Assembly: GCA_050330055.1 (NCBI GenBank)
Contig: JBHJOF010000342.1
Coordinates: 1 to 12,866 of the forward strand
Source of the DNA: JBHJOF01 sp050330055
Lineage (GTDB): Bacteria; Pseudomonadota; Alphaproteobacteria; Kiloniellales; JAKSDN01
Length of the DNA: 12,866 nucleotides
Reading direction: 5' to 3'
The position numbers were made by a program, and so were the translations under genes. Position 1 is the stretch's first letter, and the number at the start of each line of letters is the position of its first letter. Shown here in pieces: positions 1 to 7,148 of the stretch. Under the pieces are notes generated by a model, which saw only the letters and a list, made by a program, of their open reading frames with translations, ran no database searches and was not told where the DNA came from.

Positions 1-1328
1 GCGGCGACCGCCGCCAGCATGGCCGCGCCCAGCGGCGAGGCGTCGACGACCCGCGGCACCTCGACCGGCAGACCGGCCAGGTCGGCGCGGATCTGCACCC
101 AGAGCCGGCTTCGGGCGCCGCCTCCGAGCAGCAGGATCGAGTCCAATGCGACGCCCATCGCGCGCAGCCGCTCCAGCACGTCGCGCATGGCGAAGGCGCA
201 GCCCTCCAGCACGGCACGGGCCAGGTGGCCGGCGCCGTGCGCCGGGGTCAGGCCGTAGAAGCTGCCGCGCGCCGAGGCGATCCACTCCGGCGCCATGGCG
301 CCGCTCAGCGCCGGCAGGAAGGTGAGGCCCTCGGCGCCCGGCGGCACCGCGGCGGCCAGGGCATCGAGCTCGGCGAAGTCGCGCAGCCGGCAGGTGTCGC
401 GCAGCCAGACGAGCGCGCCGCCGGACAGCCAGCCCGGGTTTTCGATGAAGTAGCTGTCGGTGACGTAGCCGTGTGTCTCGACCAGGCCGTCCCGGTCGAT
501 CAGCGGTTCGGCATGGAGGGCGCCGACCACCTCGGCCGTGCCCAGCACGCAGGCAAGCCGGCCCGGCGCCACCAGGCCGCCGCCGAGCGGGGTCGAGAAG
601 TCGTCGCCACTGCCGACTGCCACCGGGATGCCTTCAGGCAGTCCGCTCAGGCGGGCGCCGTCCGCGGAAAGCGGTCCGGCCGGGGCGGCGGCCTCGGCGA
701 TCGCCGGCAGCTCGCCGCGCGCAATGCCGAAGGCGGCCAGCAGCTCGTCATCGAAGTCGCGCGTGCGCAGCCCGTACAGCATGGTGGTCGAGGCCAGGCC
801 GTGATCGAACAGGCTGGCCCCGGTCAGGCGGGCGACCAGATAGGAGACCGGCTGGTGATAGCGGGCCGCCGGCGGATTCTTTTGCTGCTTGAGCCAGCGG
901 ATCTTGGCCGCCATGTGGCTGGCGTCGAGCACCACGCCGGCGCGCTCGCGCAGCCAGCCGGGGTCGAAACCGTTCAGCACCCCGGACGCGCGCCGGTCCA
1001 TCCAGATCAGGCAGGGTCCAAGTGCGCGGCCGTCGGCGTCGACCGCAAGGCAGCCGTCGAGCTGGCCGGCAATGCCGAAGCAGGCCACCTCACCCGGCGC
1101 CACGCCCGCCGCCGCCAGGGCCTGGGCGATGGCCTTACCCAGTGCCTGCTCCCACAGCGCCGGATCCTGCTCGGCCCAGCCGGGCCGGGGGAAGCTTGGC
1201 GCATAGCCCACTGCCGCCTGGCCGCGCGGACGCAGGTCGCGGCCGGTCACCACCGCCTTCAGGCTCTGGGTGCCGATGTCGATGCCCACGATCACGGGCG
1301 GCCACCATTCAGCCATGCCATGGCCCAT
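1..1328 (-). CDS. FGGY-family carbohydrate kinase, xylulokinase-like (C-terminus cut by window edge)
   Basis: This cytoplasmic kinase would transfer phosphate from ATP to a sugar or polyol, trapping it for catabolism. Reading the minus strand gives 442 uninterrupted residues. The family's first phosphate motif is at residues 15-20 (GIDIGT), followed by a GWAEQDP segment near 50-56 as in xylulokinases. GQLDG is at 88-92, WMDRRA at 109-114, and GSGDD at 239-243 carries the likely catalytic Asp242. GGGARSRLW near residue 400 is the adenosine-binding motif. The frame is still open at base 1, so roughly 50-70 residues are missing compared with the usual 490-510. I chose ATG 1328 because AGGGG lies 7 bases upstream; ATG 1316 is an in-frame alternative, and a TAA lies in frame further upstream. 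Xylulokinases normally have QMHG where this protein has QLDG, so the substrate may differ. Family assignment is firm; substrate is not. Confidence 0.9.
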   Translation of the reverse strand, partial: MGHGMAEWWPPVIVGIDIGTQSLKAVVTGRDLRPRGQAAVGYAPSFPRPGWAEQDPALWEQALGKAIAQALAAAGVAPGEVACFGIAGQLDGCLAVDADGRALGPCLIWMDRRASGVLNGFDPGWLRERAGVVLDASHMAAKIRWLKQQKNPPAARYHQPVSYLVARLTGASLFDHGLASTTMLYGLRTRDFDDELLAAFGIARGELPAIAEAAAPAGPLSADGARLSGLPEGIPVAVGSGDDFSTPLGGGLVAPGRLACVLGTAEVVGALHAEPLIDRDGLVETHGYVTDSYFIENPGWLSGGALVWLRDTCRLRDFAELDALAAAVPPGAEGLTFLPALSGAMAPEWIASARGSFYGLTPAHGAGHLARAVLEGCAFAMRDVLERLRAMGVALDSILLLGGGARSRLWVQIRADLAGLPVEVPRVVDASPLGAAMLAAVA

Positions 1329-1817
1329 GGCGTGGCCCCTGGCGTGGGATTTGCCACGTTAACGACCTGCTCTTGCAAGCCTTTCGCCTCTCGGAAGACT
1401 TCCGGCCCAACTGCGCGGCCGGCGCCGCTTTCGTCTCGGCTGGCCTCCGGTGCAGCCAGGGCCGGCACGGCAAAGCACCTGCCCCTTCCTGCCTGCACCC
1501 CTTGGCGATCCAGCCGCTGCGCGAAGCCAGCATTGTTGAGATTACCACAGTTTATGTTGTAGGTCGATCATTGCTTGCCCCTGCCCTGGTCCCGGCCGGT
1601 CGCCCATTGTCCGCGGCGCCCGGCTGACCCGGTGCCAAAGGCGCCGGGGCGCGGCCCTGTTTACCAACTCTTAACCATGCTTAAAGCAGCATGTACGCGG
1701 GGATGGATCGCATCGACCTCATGGGCCAAGGGGATAGGCCCGAGGGAAGAGGATGGCGGCACGGGCAGCCTGATCGGGCGGCGCCGCGGCCGGAAGCGAT
1801 AGCTGGGAAGAGGCTCC
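1329..1817. other. Noncoding divergent intergenic region
   Basis: This stretch of about 490 bases separates the divergent sugar kinase and histidine kinase genes. Frames across it show no recognisable protein. It has a locally AT-rich patch near 1530-1575, where I could not fit a convincing promoter for the sugar kinase, and a CtrA-like box at 1660-1679 (listed separately). The rest is GC-rich with no hairpin I would call a terminator. It should hold the promoters of both flanking genes. Confidence 0.6.
1660..1679 (+). promoter_or_regulatory. CtrA-like binding site upstream of the histidine kinase
   Basis: The bases read TTTACC, five bases, then TTAACCATG. This is TTTA-N7-TTAA, one mismatch from the alphaproteobacterial CtrA consensus TTAA-N7-TTAA. 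The second half also matches the extended CtrA half-site TTAACCATG exactly. A further TTAA follows at 1681-1684. The site lies about 140 bases upstream of the histidine kinase start, in a region otherwise poor in AT-rich words. That it binds CtrA is inferred from the motif alone. Confidence 0.5.
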
Positions 1818-4160
1818 ATGACGAATCGTCGAAGCGGAACTGGCTCCTCGCCGGGGGTCCTGCAAGCCAGCAAGGACTTGCCCGCGACCCGCATCGCAAA
1901 GCCGCGCGAGGGTGGCTCGCTGCGCCGCTTCGTGCGCCGCTTCCTGCGGCTGCGCACCATATTGTGGGTTGCCTTCACGATCATCACGCTGATTCCGGTC
2001 ACCTCGCTCGCCATCTGGATGGACCGCTCGGCCTACACTAAGGAGCGCGAAGCCGCCCTGGAGAAGCATCTCCTGCTGGCCCGCCACATCGCAGCCGACC
2101 TGTCGCGCTATGCGATCGACGTGCGCTCGGCCTTCAACATGGTGCGCCAGCAGCGCGATGCGGCGCTGCTGCCGAACGGCCTGACGCCGCACCTCTCCTC
2201 GCTCGGCATCCGCTGCGTGTTCTGGATGACGATGCCGGCGCGGGAACTGGACCGCCGCATCTGTGCCGATCCAGACTTCGAGCCCGGCCAGCTCGACAAG
2301 GCGATCGCCTTCGCCAATCCCGACGGAGTCAGCTTCAGCGAGGTCCTGCCGGATGCCAGCGGCAAGCCGACCATCTATGTGATCGCTCATGAGTCGCCCA
2401 GCCTGGTGGCGGTGGCGGCGCTGTCGACGGACTACTTTCTCAAAGTGCAGCGTGCCATCGCCTTCGGCCTGCAAGGCCACGCGGCGATCGTCGACCGGCT
2501 CGGCACGGCCCCGGCCCATCCCAGCGCGACCCTGACCACCCAGATGGCGAGCCTCGCGACCATCGAGCCGATCCGCCGCATGATGGACGGCGAAAGCGGC
2601 ACCGCCGAGTTCCATTCGCCGGTCAAGCAAGCCGACATGATCGCCGGCTTCACCACGGTGCGGCCGGGCAGCTGGGGTGTAATGGTAGTGCAGCCGGTGG
2701 ACGAGATCGTTGAGCGCGCGGCCTCGGAGCGCATGGCCGCTCTGGTCATCGTGCTGGGCGGCATCCTGGCGGCCGGCCTGGCGAGCTGGGCCTTCTCCGG
2801 CTATCTCATGCGCTCCATCTCGCCGGTCGTCGAGGCCGCCAAGGCGAATGCCGCAGGCTATGTCGGCACCGAGACCGGATCGCTGCAGCGCGGCGCGCCG
2901 ATCGACCTGCGCGAGCTGGCGAAGTCGTTCAATATCCTGGCGCGCGGCATGCGCAGCGCCTACCAGCACCAGGCCGACGCCCTGGAAGCGACCCGCCGGG
3001 CCGAGGCCGACTATCGCGGCATCTTCGAGAACACGGTCGAGGGCATCTACCGCTCGACGCCGGATGGCCATCTGCTGCGCGCCAACCCGGCGCTGGTCAA
3101 GCTCTGCGGCTATCGCAGCGAGGAGGAACTGATCGCGGCGATGCAGGACATCGGCACCGAGTGGTACGTCGACCCGAAGCGCCGTTCGGTCTTCCTGCGC
3201 CAGATGGAGGAGCGCGACGGCGTCACCAACTTCGTCTCAGAGGTCTACAGGCTCCGCACCGGCGAGCGCCTCTGGGTGATGGAGAACGCCCGCGCGGTGC
3301 GCGACAGGGCCGGCAAGCTGCTCTACTTCGAGGGCACGGTGCTCGACATCACCGAGCGCAAGCGGGCCGAAGAGGCGAGCCTGCGCGCGATCGAGGCGGA
3401 AGCGGCGAACCGCACCAAGTCGGAGTTCCTGGCCGCGCTCAGCCACGAGCTGCGCACGCCGCTGAACGCCATCATCGGCTTCTCGGAGATGATGAAGCGC
3501 GCCACCTTCGGACCGCTCGGCTCGTCGCGCTACGCCGAGTACTCGAAGGACATCCACGACAGCGGCATCCACCTGCTGAACCTGATCAACGACCTGCTCG
3601 ACCTTTCCAAGATCGAGGGCAAGAAGTACCAGCTCGGCGACGATACCATCGTGGTGCCGGCCTTCATCCCGGACGTGGTGCGGCTGATCATACCGGATGC
3701 GAGCCGCGAGCGGATTTCCATCGAGCTCGACATCTATGACGAGCTTCCGGCCCTGCGCGCCGACAGCCGGGCGGTCAAGCAGATGATGCTGAACCTGCTG
3801 TCGAATGCCGTGAAGTTTACCCCGCAGGGCGGTCGCGTCGTGGTCAGCGCGCGCTGTGACGACGAGAGCCTGCGTCTGATGGTGCAGGACAACGGCATCG
3901 GCATCGAGCCGCAGGACATCGACAAGGTGCTGACCCCCTTCGGCCAGATCGAGGGCCGCGGCAAAGAGTCGATGAAGGGCACCGGGCTTGGTCTGACCAT
4001 CGTCAAGTCGTTGATCGAGCTGCACGGCGGCCGGATCGAGATCGACAGCGCGCCGGGGCATGGCACCACGGTGTCGCTGGTCTTCCCCAAGTCGCGCGTG
4101 CTGCCGCTGGCGCTGCAGCCGGTCGTCGCCAAGCGCGAGCTGCCGCGGGTCTCCGCCTAG
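1818..4160 (+). CDS. Membrane-bound hybrid-sensor histidine kinase (dCache-HAMP-PAS-HisKA-HATPase), PleC/DivJ-like core
   Basis: This 780-residue inner-membrane sensor kinase should autophosphorylate on a histidine and pass the phosphate to a separate response regulator. A basic cytoplasmic tail precedes TM1 (about 47-68). A periplasmic domain of about 237 residues looks like a double Cache sensor, including a DGESG segment and a GSWGVMVVQP segment near its end. TM2 is at 306-330, followed by a HAMP-like linker, then PAS/PAC at about 397-515 ending in ITERK. The HisKA motif SHELRTPLN has His543. The ATPase has its N-box around 659-668 (Asn663), DNGIGI at 691-696 and GTGLGL at 721-726. The segment after His543 (FGPLG, then a YAEYSKDI-type helix and LLDLSKIE) resembles PleC, DivJ and PdhS kinases. 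AAGAGG sits 5 bases before the ATG. There is no receiver domain and no response regulator gene nearby, so the partner is encoded elsewhere. The ligand is unknown. Confidence 0.93.
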   Translation: MTNRRSGTGSSPGVLQASKDLPATRIAKPREGGSLRRFVRRFLRLRTILWVAFTIITLIPVTSLAIWMDRSAYTKEREAALEKHLLLARHIAADLSRYAIDVRSAFNMVRQQRDAALLPNGLTPHLSSLGIRCVFWMTMPARELDRRICADPDFEPGQLDKAIAFANPDGVSFSEVLPDASGKPTIYVIAHESPSLVAVAALSTDYFLKVQRAIAFGLQGHAAIVDRLGTAPAHPSATLTTQMASLATIEPIRRMMDGESGTAEFHSPVKQADMIAGFTTVRPGSWGVMVVQPVDEIVERAASERMAALVIVLGGILAAGLASWAFSGYLMRSISPVVEAAKANAAGYVGTETGSLQRGAPIDLRELAKSFNILARGMRSAYQHQADALEATRRAEADYRGIFENTVEGIYRSTPDGHLLRANPALVKLCGYRSEEELIAAMQDIGTEWYVDPKRRSVFLRQMEERDGVTNFVSEVYRLRTGERLWVMENARAVRDRAGKLLYFEGTVLDITERKRAEEASLRAIEAEAANRTKSEFLAALSHELRTPLNAIIGFSEMMKRATFGPLGSSRYAEYSKDIHDSGIHLLNLINDLLDLSKIEGKKYQLGDDTIVVPAFIPDVVRLIIPDASRERISIELDIYDELPALRADSRAVKQMMLNLLSNAVKFTPQGGRVVVSARCDDESLRLMVQDNGIGIEPQDIDKVLTPFGQIEGRGKESMKGTGLGLTIVKSLIELHGGRIEIDSAPGHGTTVSLVFPKSRVLPLALQPVVAKRELPRVSA

Positions 4161-4172
4161 GACGCCACGCGC

Positions 4173-5762
4173 CTACCAGAAGCCGGCGATCGCCGCGGCC
4201 AGCAGGCAGGCCAGGCCAGCGGCATGCAGGCGGGCATCGCCGATCAGCCGCCCGACCGCAGTCGACTCCGGCTGCAGGTCCGAGAGCCGGAAGGTCAGGG
4301 CCTCGATCGCGCCCTCCTCGGCGGCTGCTCCGGCCCGGCTGAGCAGCGCCATGACGGCGAGCGCGATCACGAAGAGGGCGATCGACATGTAGGTGAAGTG
4401 CACCTCCGGCAGGCCGATCGCAGACCAGGCGCCGGTCACCTCCTTGAGGAGGAAGAGCGGCAGGCCGAGCAGGAAGGAGGTGGCGATGGCCCAGACGGCG
4501 CCGGTCGCGCTGGCGCGCCGGGAGAAGAGACCGGCCAGGTAGACCGCCACGATCGGCGGCACCAGATAGGCGAGGGTCGACTGGAAATAGCCGAACAGCG
4601 AGCCGAAGCCCTCGATCAGGGGCGCGTAGCAAGCGGCCGTCGCCATCAGCAGGGCGGTGATGACCCGTCCCGTGGTCATCAGGGCGCGGTCGGAGGTCTG
4701 TGGCCGCAGGGGCCGCACGAAGTCCATGGTGAGCAGCGACGAGGCGGCGTTGAGCGCGCTGTCCAGGCTCGACATGATGGCCGCCAGCAGCGCCGCCAGG
4801 ATGAGGCCGCGCAGGCCCAGCGGCAGCACCTCGAAGGCGAGCAACGGGAAGGCCTGATCCGGCTGCTCCAGGTCCGGGAACAGCACGACGGCGATCATGC
4901 CCGGGATCACCATGAGAAAGACGTTGGGCAGCTTCAGCAGGCCACCGAACAGCGCCCCCTTGCGGCCCTCCTCCAGCGAGCGGGCGCCGAGCGCGCGCTG
5001 CACGAAATACTGGTTCAGGGACCAGTAGTAGAAGCCCAGCAGGACCACACCGAAGATGCCCGGCCACGGCAGGAAGGCATCGTCGGCGGGCTTGATGAGC
5101 TGCTTGTGGGACGCGTCCAGGTTAGCCATCAGCGCGTCCCAGCCGCCCACCTGCTGGAGGCCGAATATCACGATCAGGGTGGCGCCGAAGATCATGAGCA
5201 CGGCCTGCAGGGCATCGGTCACCACCACGGCGCGCAGGCCGCCCAGGATGGTATAGCCGCCGGCCGCGAGCGCCAGCGCGATGCTGGATTCCCAGAGGCC
5301 GATGCCCGGGAACAGGATGCGGATGACCACGCTGCCGGCGAAGAGGGCGCCGGCCGTGTCGATGAACATGATGGTGAGGATGATGAAGAGGGCATAGGCC
5401 CAGCGGGCGCGCCGGTCGTAGCGCAGCTCCAGGTACTCCGTCACGGTCACCAGGCGGGCGCGCAGGAAGACAGGCAGTATGAAGAGGGCGAAGAAGATCA
5501 GCACCAGGGTAGCCGTCCATTCGTAGTTGAACACGACCATGCCGTGGCTGTATGAGGCTCCCATGAGGCCGACGAAGCTGGCCCCCGACATGTTCGAGGC
5601 GAAGAAGGAGAAGCCGATCAGGTACCAGGGCAGCCTGCGGCCGGCGAGGAAGTAGTCTTCGGTGCCGCGCTCGCCGCGCCCGACCCAGAAGCCGCAGGCG
5701 ATGACGACGAGGATGTAGATGGCGATGACCGCGTAGTCGATGGCTGCGAAGTCCGGCATCAT
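4173..5762 (-). CDS. Sodium:solute symporter, SSS/SLC5 family, SGLT-like branch
   Basis: This 529-residue inner-membrane protein should import a solute driven by a sodium gradient. It is hydrophobic along its whole length with about 13-14 membrane segments, the usual size for the family. Early motifs are TEDYFLAGRRLPW and a FFASNMSGASFVGLMG segment, the unwound TM1 region that helps bind sodium and substrate in this fold. Later come NQYFVQRALGARS, a KLPNVFLMVIPG segment and AAIMSSLDSALNAASSL, as in SGLT-type sugar carriers rather than proline (PutP) or acetate (ActP) carriers. Two adjacent ATGs (5762 and 5759) could start it; AAGG directly abuts the first, so 5759 is possible. It converges on the histidine kinase gene with 12 bases between stops, leaving little room for a terminator. 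Sugar or sugar-like substrate is an inference; the neighbouring sugar kinase fits. Confidence 0.92.
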   Translation of the reverse strand: MMPDFAAIDYAVIAIYILVVIACGFWVGRGERGTEDYFLAGRRLPWYLIGFSFFASNMSGASFVGLMGASYSHGMVVFNYEWTATLVLIFFALFILPVFLRARLVTVTEYLELRYDRRARWAYALFIILTIMFIDTAGALFAGSVVIRILFPGIGLWESSIALALAAGGYTILGGLRAVVVTDALQAVLMIFGATLIVIFGLQQVGGWDALMANLDASHKQLIKPADDAFLPWPGIFGVVLLGFYYWSLNQYFVQRALGARSLEEGRKGALFGGLLKLPNVFLMVIPGMIAVVLFPDLEQPDQAFPLLAFEVLPLGLRGLILAALLAAIMSSLDSALNAASSLLTMDFVRPLRPQTSDRALMTTGRVITALLMATAACYAPLIEGFGSLFGYFQSTLAYLVPPIVAVYLAGLFSRRASATGAVWAIATSFLLGLPLFLLKEVTGAWSAIGLPEVHFTYMSIALFVIALAVMALLSRAGAAAEEGAIEALTFRLSDLQPESTAVGRLIGDARLHAAGLACLLAAAIAGFW

Positions 5763-5968
5763 CCTTCGACCGGAGTTATAGACGGCTATTGTTGCTTAGC
5801 GCGCATGAAGTCCTTAGGGTTGCGCGCCAGTTCGGAGAAGAATAGGCACTTGCCATCGCCAATTGAACGCGAAATCGAGGGCAACCGACTGCGGCTCGGC
5901 GCGGCCGCGTCCACTGCCGAGTCGGCTGCGCCCTCGATGGGCTGTCGTGTGAAGGACAATTTTCCCTG
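5763..5968. other. Divergent intergenic region between symporter and YkgJ-family gene
   Basis: About 206 bases separate the two divergent genes. The half nearer the symporter is relatively AT-rich. I see no clear palindrome or confident -35/-10 pair. A TATAAC hexamer lies on the minus strand about 20 bases before the symporter start, without a good -35. An open minus-strand reading ending at 5786 was considered as a small gene and rejected (see rejected list). Confidence 0.4.
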
Positions 5969-6349
5969 ATGAAGTCTTCGCGCACCAAGTACGACTGCGG
6001 GCGCTGCCCGGCCTACTGCTGCACCTATCCGCGCATCCCGGTCACCAAGCGCGACCTGAAACGCCTGGCCAAGCACTTCGGCATCAGCCTCGAGCAGGCG
6101 AAGGAGCGCTTCTCCAAGAAGGGCGCCAACAAGCGCGAGCGGGTGCTGCGCCATCAGCAGGACCACATCTTCGGCACCGCCTGCCGCTTCCTCGACACCG
6201 AGACCCGCAACTGCACGATCTACAAGGCGCGGCCGCAGATCTGCCGGGACTTCCCGGGGACGCGGCGCTGCGGCTACTACGACTTCCTGACCTTCGAGCG
6301 CCGCCAGCTCGACGATCCCGAGCACATCGCGGTCACCAACAACACCTGA
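5969..6349 (+). CDS. YkgJ-family cysteine cluster protein (UPF0153, putative Zn/Fe-binding)
   Basis: This small 126-residue cytoplasmic protein belongs to the YkgJ/CxxCxxCC family, believed to chelate zinc or an iron-sulphur cluster; no reaction is established. All eight expected cysteines are present: Cys10, Cys13, Cys17 and Cys18 in the N-terminal cluster, then Cys72, Cys82, Cys92 and Cys101. The typical segment reading TACRFLD, NCTIYKARPQICRDFP and CGYYDFL follows the family closely, and a basic helix-rich stretch (about 26-65) lies between the halves. GAAGGA at 5951-5956 is a plausible but distant (12 bases) ribosome site. It is followed by a candidate terminator, so it is probably transcribed alone, divergently from the symporter. 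The family assignment is strong; the role is unknown. Confidence 0.9.
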   Translation: MKSSRTKYDCGRCPAYCCTYPRIPVTKRDLKRLAKHFGISLEQAKERFSKKGANKRERVLRHQQDHIFGTACRFLDTETRNCTIYKARPQICRDFPGTRRCGYYDFLTFERRQLDDPEHIAVTNNT

Positions 6350-6362
6350 GCACCCTCAGGCT

Positions 6363-6409
6363 GGGCGGCGCCTCCAGCGCGGCTCCGCCCTCCGGCGGGC
6401 GCCCTTTTT
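6363..6409 (+). terminator. Candidate rho-independent terminator after the YkgJ-family gene
   Basis: GGGCG at 6363-6367 can pair with CGCCC at 6400-6404, with further GC pairing inside (GCC with GGC, and an alternative GGGCGG/CCGCCC pair), directly followed by five T residues at 6405-6409. The stem is imperfect and the T-run short, so this is only moderately supported. It sits 14 bases after the stop codon, where a terminator is expected. Confidence 0.45.
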
Positions 6410-6483
6410 GCCGCCCTGCCTCTGGCCGTGGCGGCGCGGGCAGGGTAGCATGCCGCCACCCTGAGCCAGACCAGGATGCGACC

Positions 6484-6915
6484 ATGACCACCAGCCTTCG
6501 CACCCTAGCCTTTGCCCCCCTTGCCTTCATGGCGGCTGTCATCGCGGCCACGGCTACCGCCTCCGCCGAGCCGATCAAGATCGATCTCAACAAGCTGGAG
6601 CCGCAGGACGACGCCTGCCGCGCCTACTTCGTGCTCGAGAACAGCACCGACAGCAGCTTCTCAAGCTTCACCCTGGACCTCTTTCTGTTTGGCGCCGACG
6701 GCGTGGTCACCAAGCGCGTGGTGATGGACAGCGCGCCGCTCGATCCGGCCAAGATCCGGGTCCGCCCGGTCGACTTCCGCGAGGTCGACTGCAGCCAGAT
6801 CAGCATGGTGCTGATCAATGACATCCTCAAATGCGAGGACGCCTCCGGGGTCCGCAACGACTGCATCGGCCTGATCGAGCTGACCAACCACACCAACGCC
6901 AAGTTCATGAAATAG
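6484..6915 (+). CDS. Conserved-looking secreted protein of unknown function, four cysteines
   Basis: I do not recognise this 143-residue protein. It begins with a clear Sec-type signal peptide: a short polar and arginine-containing start, a hydrophobic core at about 8-25, and an ASA cleavage site near residue 28. The mature part of about 115 residues has four cysteines (45, 103, 117, 127), enough for two disulphides in the periplasm. It alternates hydrophobic and polar residues (YFVLEN, LDLFLFGADGVVTKRVV, ISMVLIND), suggesting a small beta-sandwich. There is no lipobox and no recognisable catalytic motif. Codon use matches the neighbours, so it is very likely a true gene. It stands between a candidate terminator and a large palindromic element, so it is probably monocistronic. 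A periplasmic or exported binding or structural protein is all I can suggest. Confidence 0.8.
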   Translation: MTTSLRTLAFAPLAFMAAVIAATATASAEPIKIDLNKLEPQDDACRAYFVLENSTDSSFSSFTLDLFLFGADGVVTKRVVMDSAPLDPAKIRVRPVDFREVDCSQISMVLINDILKCEDASGVRNDCIGLIELTNHTNAKFMK

Positions 6916-6945
6916 CGGGCCGGCCGGAACAGCAGCGGCGGCTCA

Positions 6946-7093
6946 CCCCTCACCCTCCCATCGCTTGCGCGATGGGCCCCTCCCTCTCCCCCAAGGGGCG
7001 AGGGGAACAGCATGGCCGCGCTTAGAACCCCTCGCCCCTCCGGGGGAGAGGGAGGGGCCCAAGCGGCCGAAGGACGCTTGGGAGGGTGAGGGG
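6946..7093. repeat. 148-base nested imperfect palindrome (intergenic repeat element)
   Basis: The ends mirror each other: CCCCTCACCCTCCCA at the left matches the complement of TGGGAGGGTGAGGGG at the right. Inside, GGGCCCCTCCCTCTCCCCC (6974-6992) is perfectly complementary over 19 bases to 7042-7060, and GGGGCGAGGGG (6995-7005) to 7028-7038. The loop is 22 bases. Each arm also contains its own hairpin: CCCATCGC/GCGATGGG at 6957-6976 with a 4-base loop, and CCCAAGCG/CGCTTGGG at 7058-7082 with a 9-base loop. It resembles dispersed palindromic intergenic elements of alphaproteobacteria. It lies between the convergent ends of the secreted-protein and TIM-barrel genes, so it may also stop transcription from both sides. 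Confidence 0.85.
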
Positions 7094-7148
7094 GAGTTTG
7101 TATTGCACAGCCCAATGGCCCATCAGTGGCATGGGCCGGCCGCGCCGC

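Noticed and set aside
225..1562. Long plus-strand open frame of 445 codons over the left end
   Set aside because: It lies opposite the FGGY kinase, whose minus-strand reading has all family motifs. The plus-strand product is Arg/Gly/Ala-rich with no domain, as expected of antisense frames in GC-rich DNA.
1531..1575. AT-rich patch as promoter for the sugar kinase or histidine kinase
   Set aside because: No -35/-10 pair with normal spacing could be found on either strand.
4224..5555. Plus-strand open frame of 443 codons opposite the symporter
   Set aside because: The product is very rich in Gln, Glu, His and Arg, typical of the reverse strand of a membrane-protein gene.
5786..5968. Possible small minus-strand gene ending just upstream of the symporter (tail reading GDGKCLFFSELARNPKDFMRAKQQ-like)
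   Set aside because: The tail looks protein-like, but there is no ATG start with a ribosome site between it and the YkgJ gene on the opposite strand, and the upstream part of the frame is plainly antisense. It would need conservation evidence.
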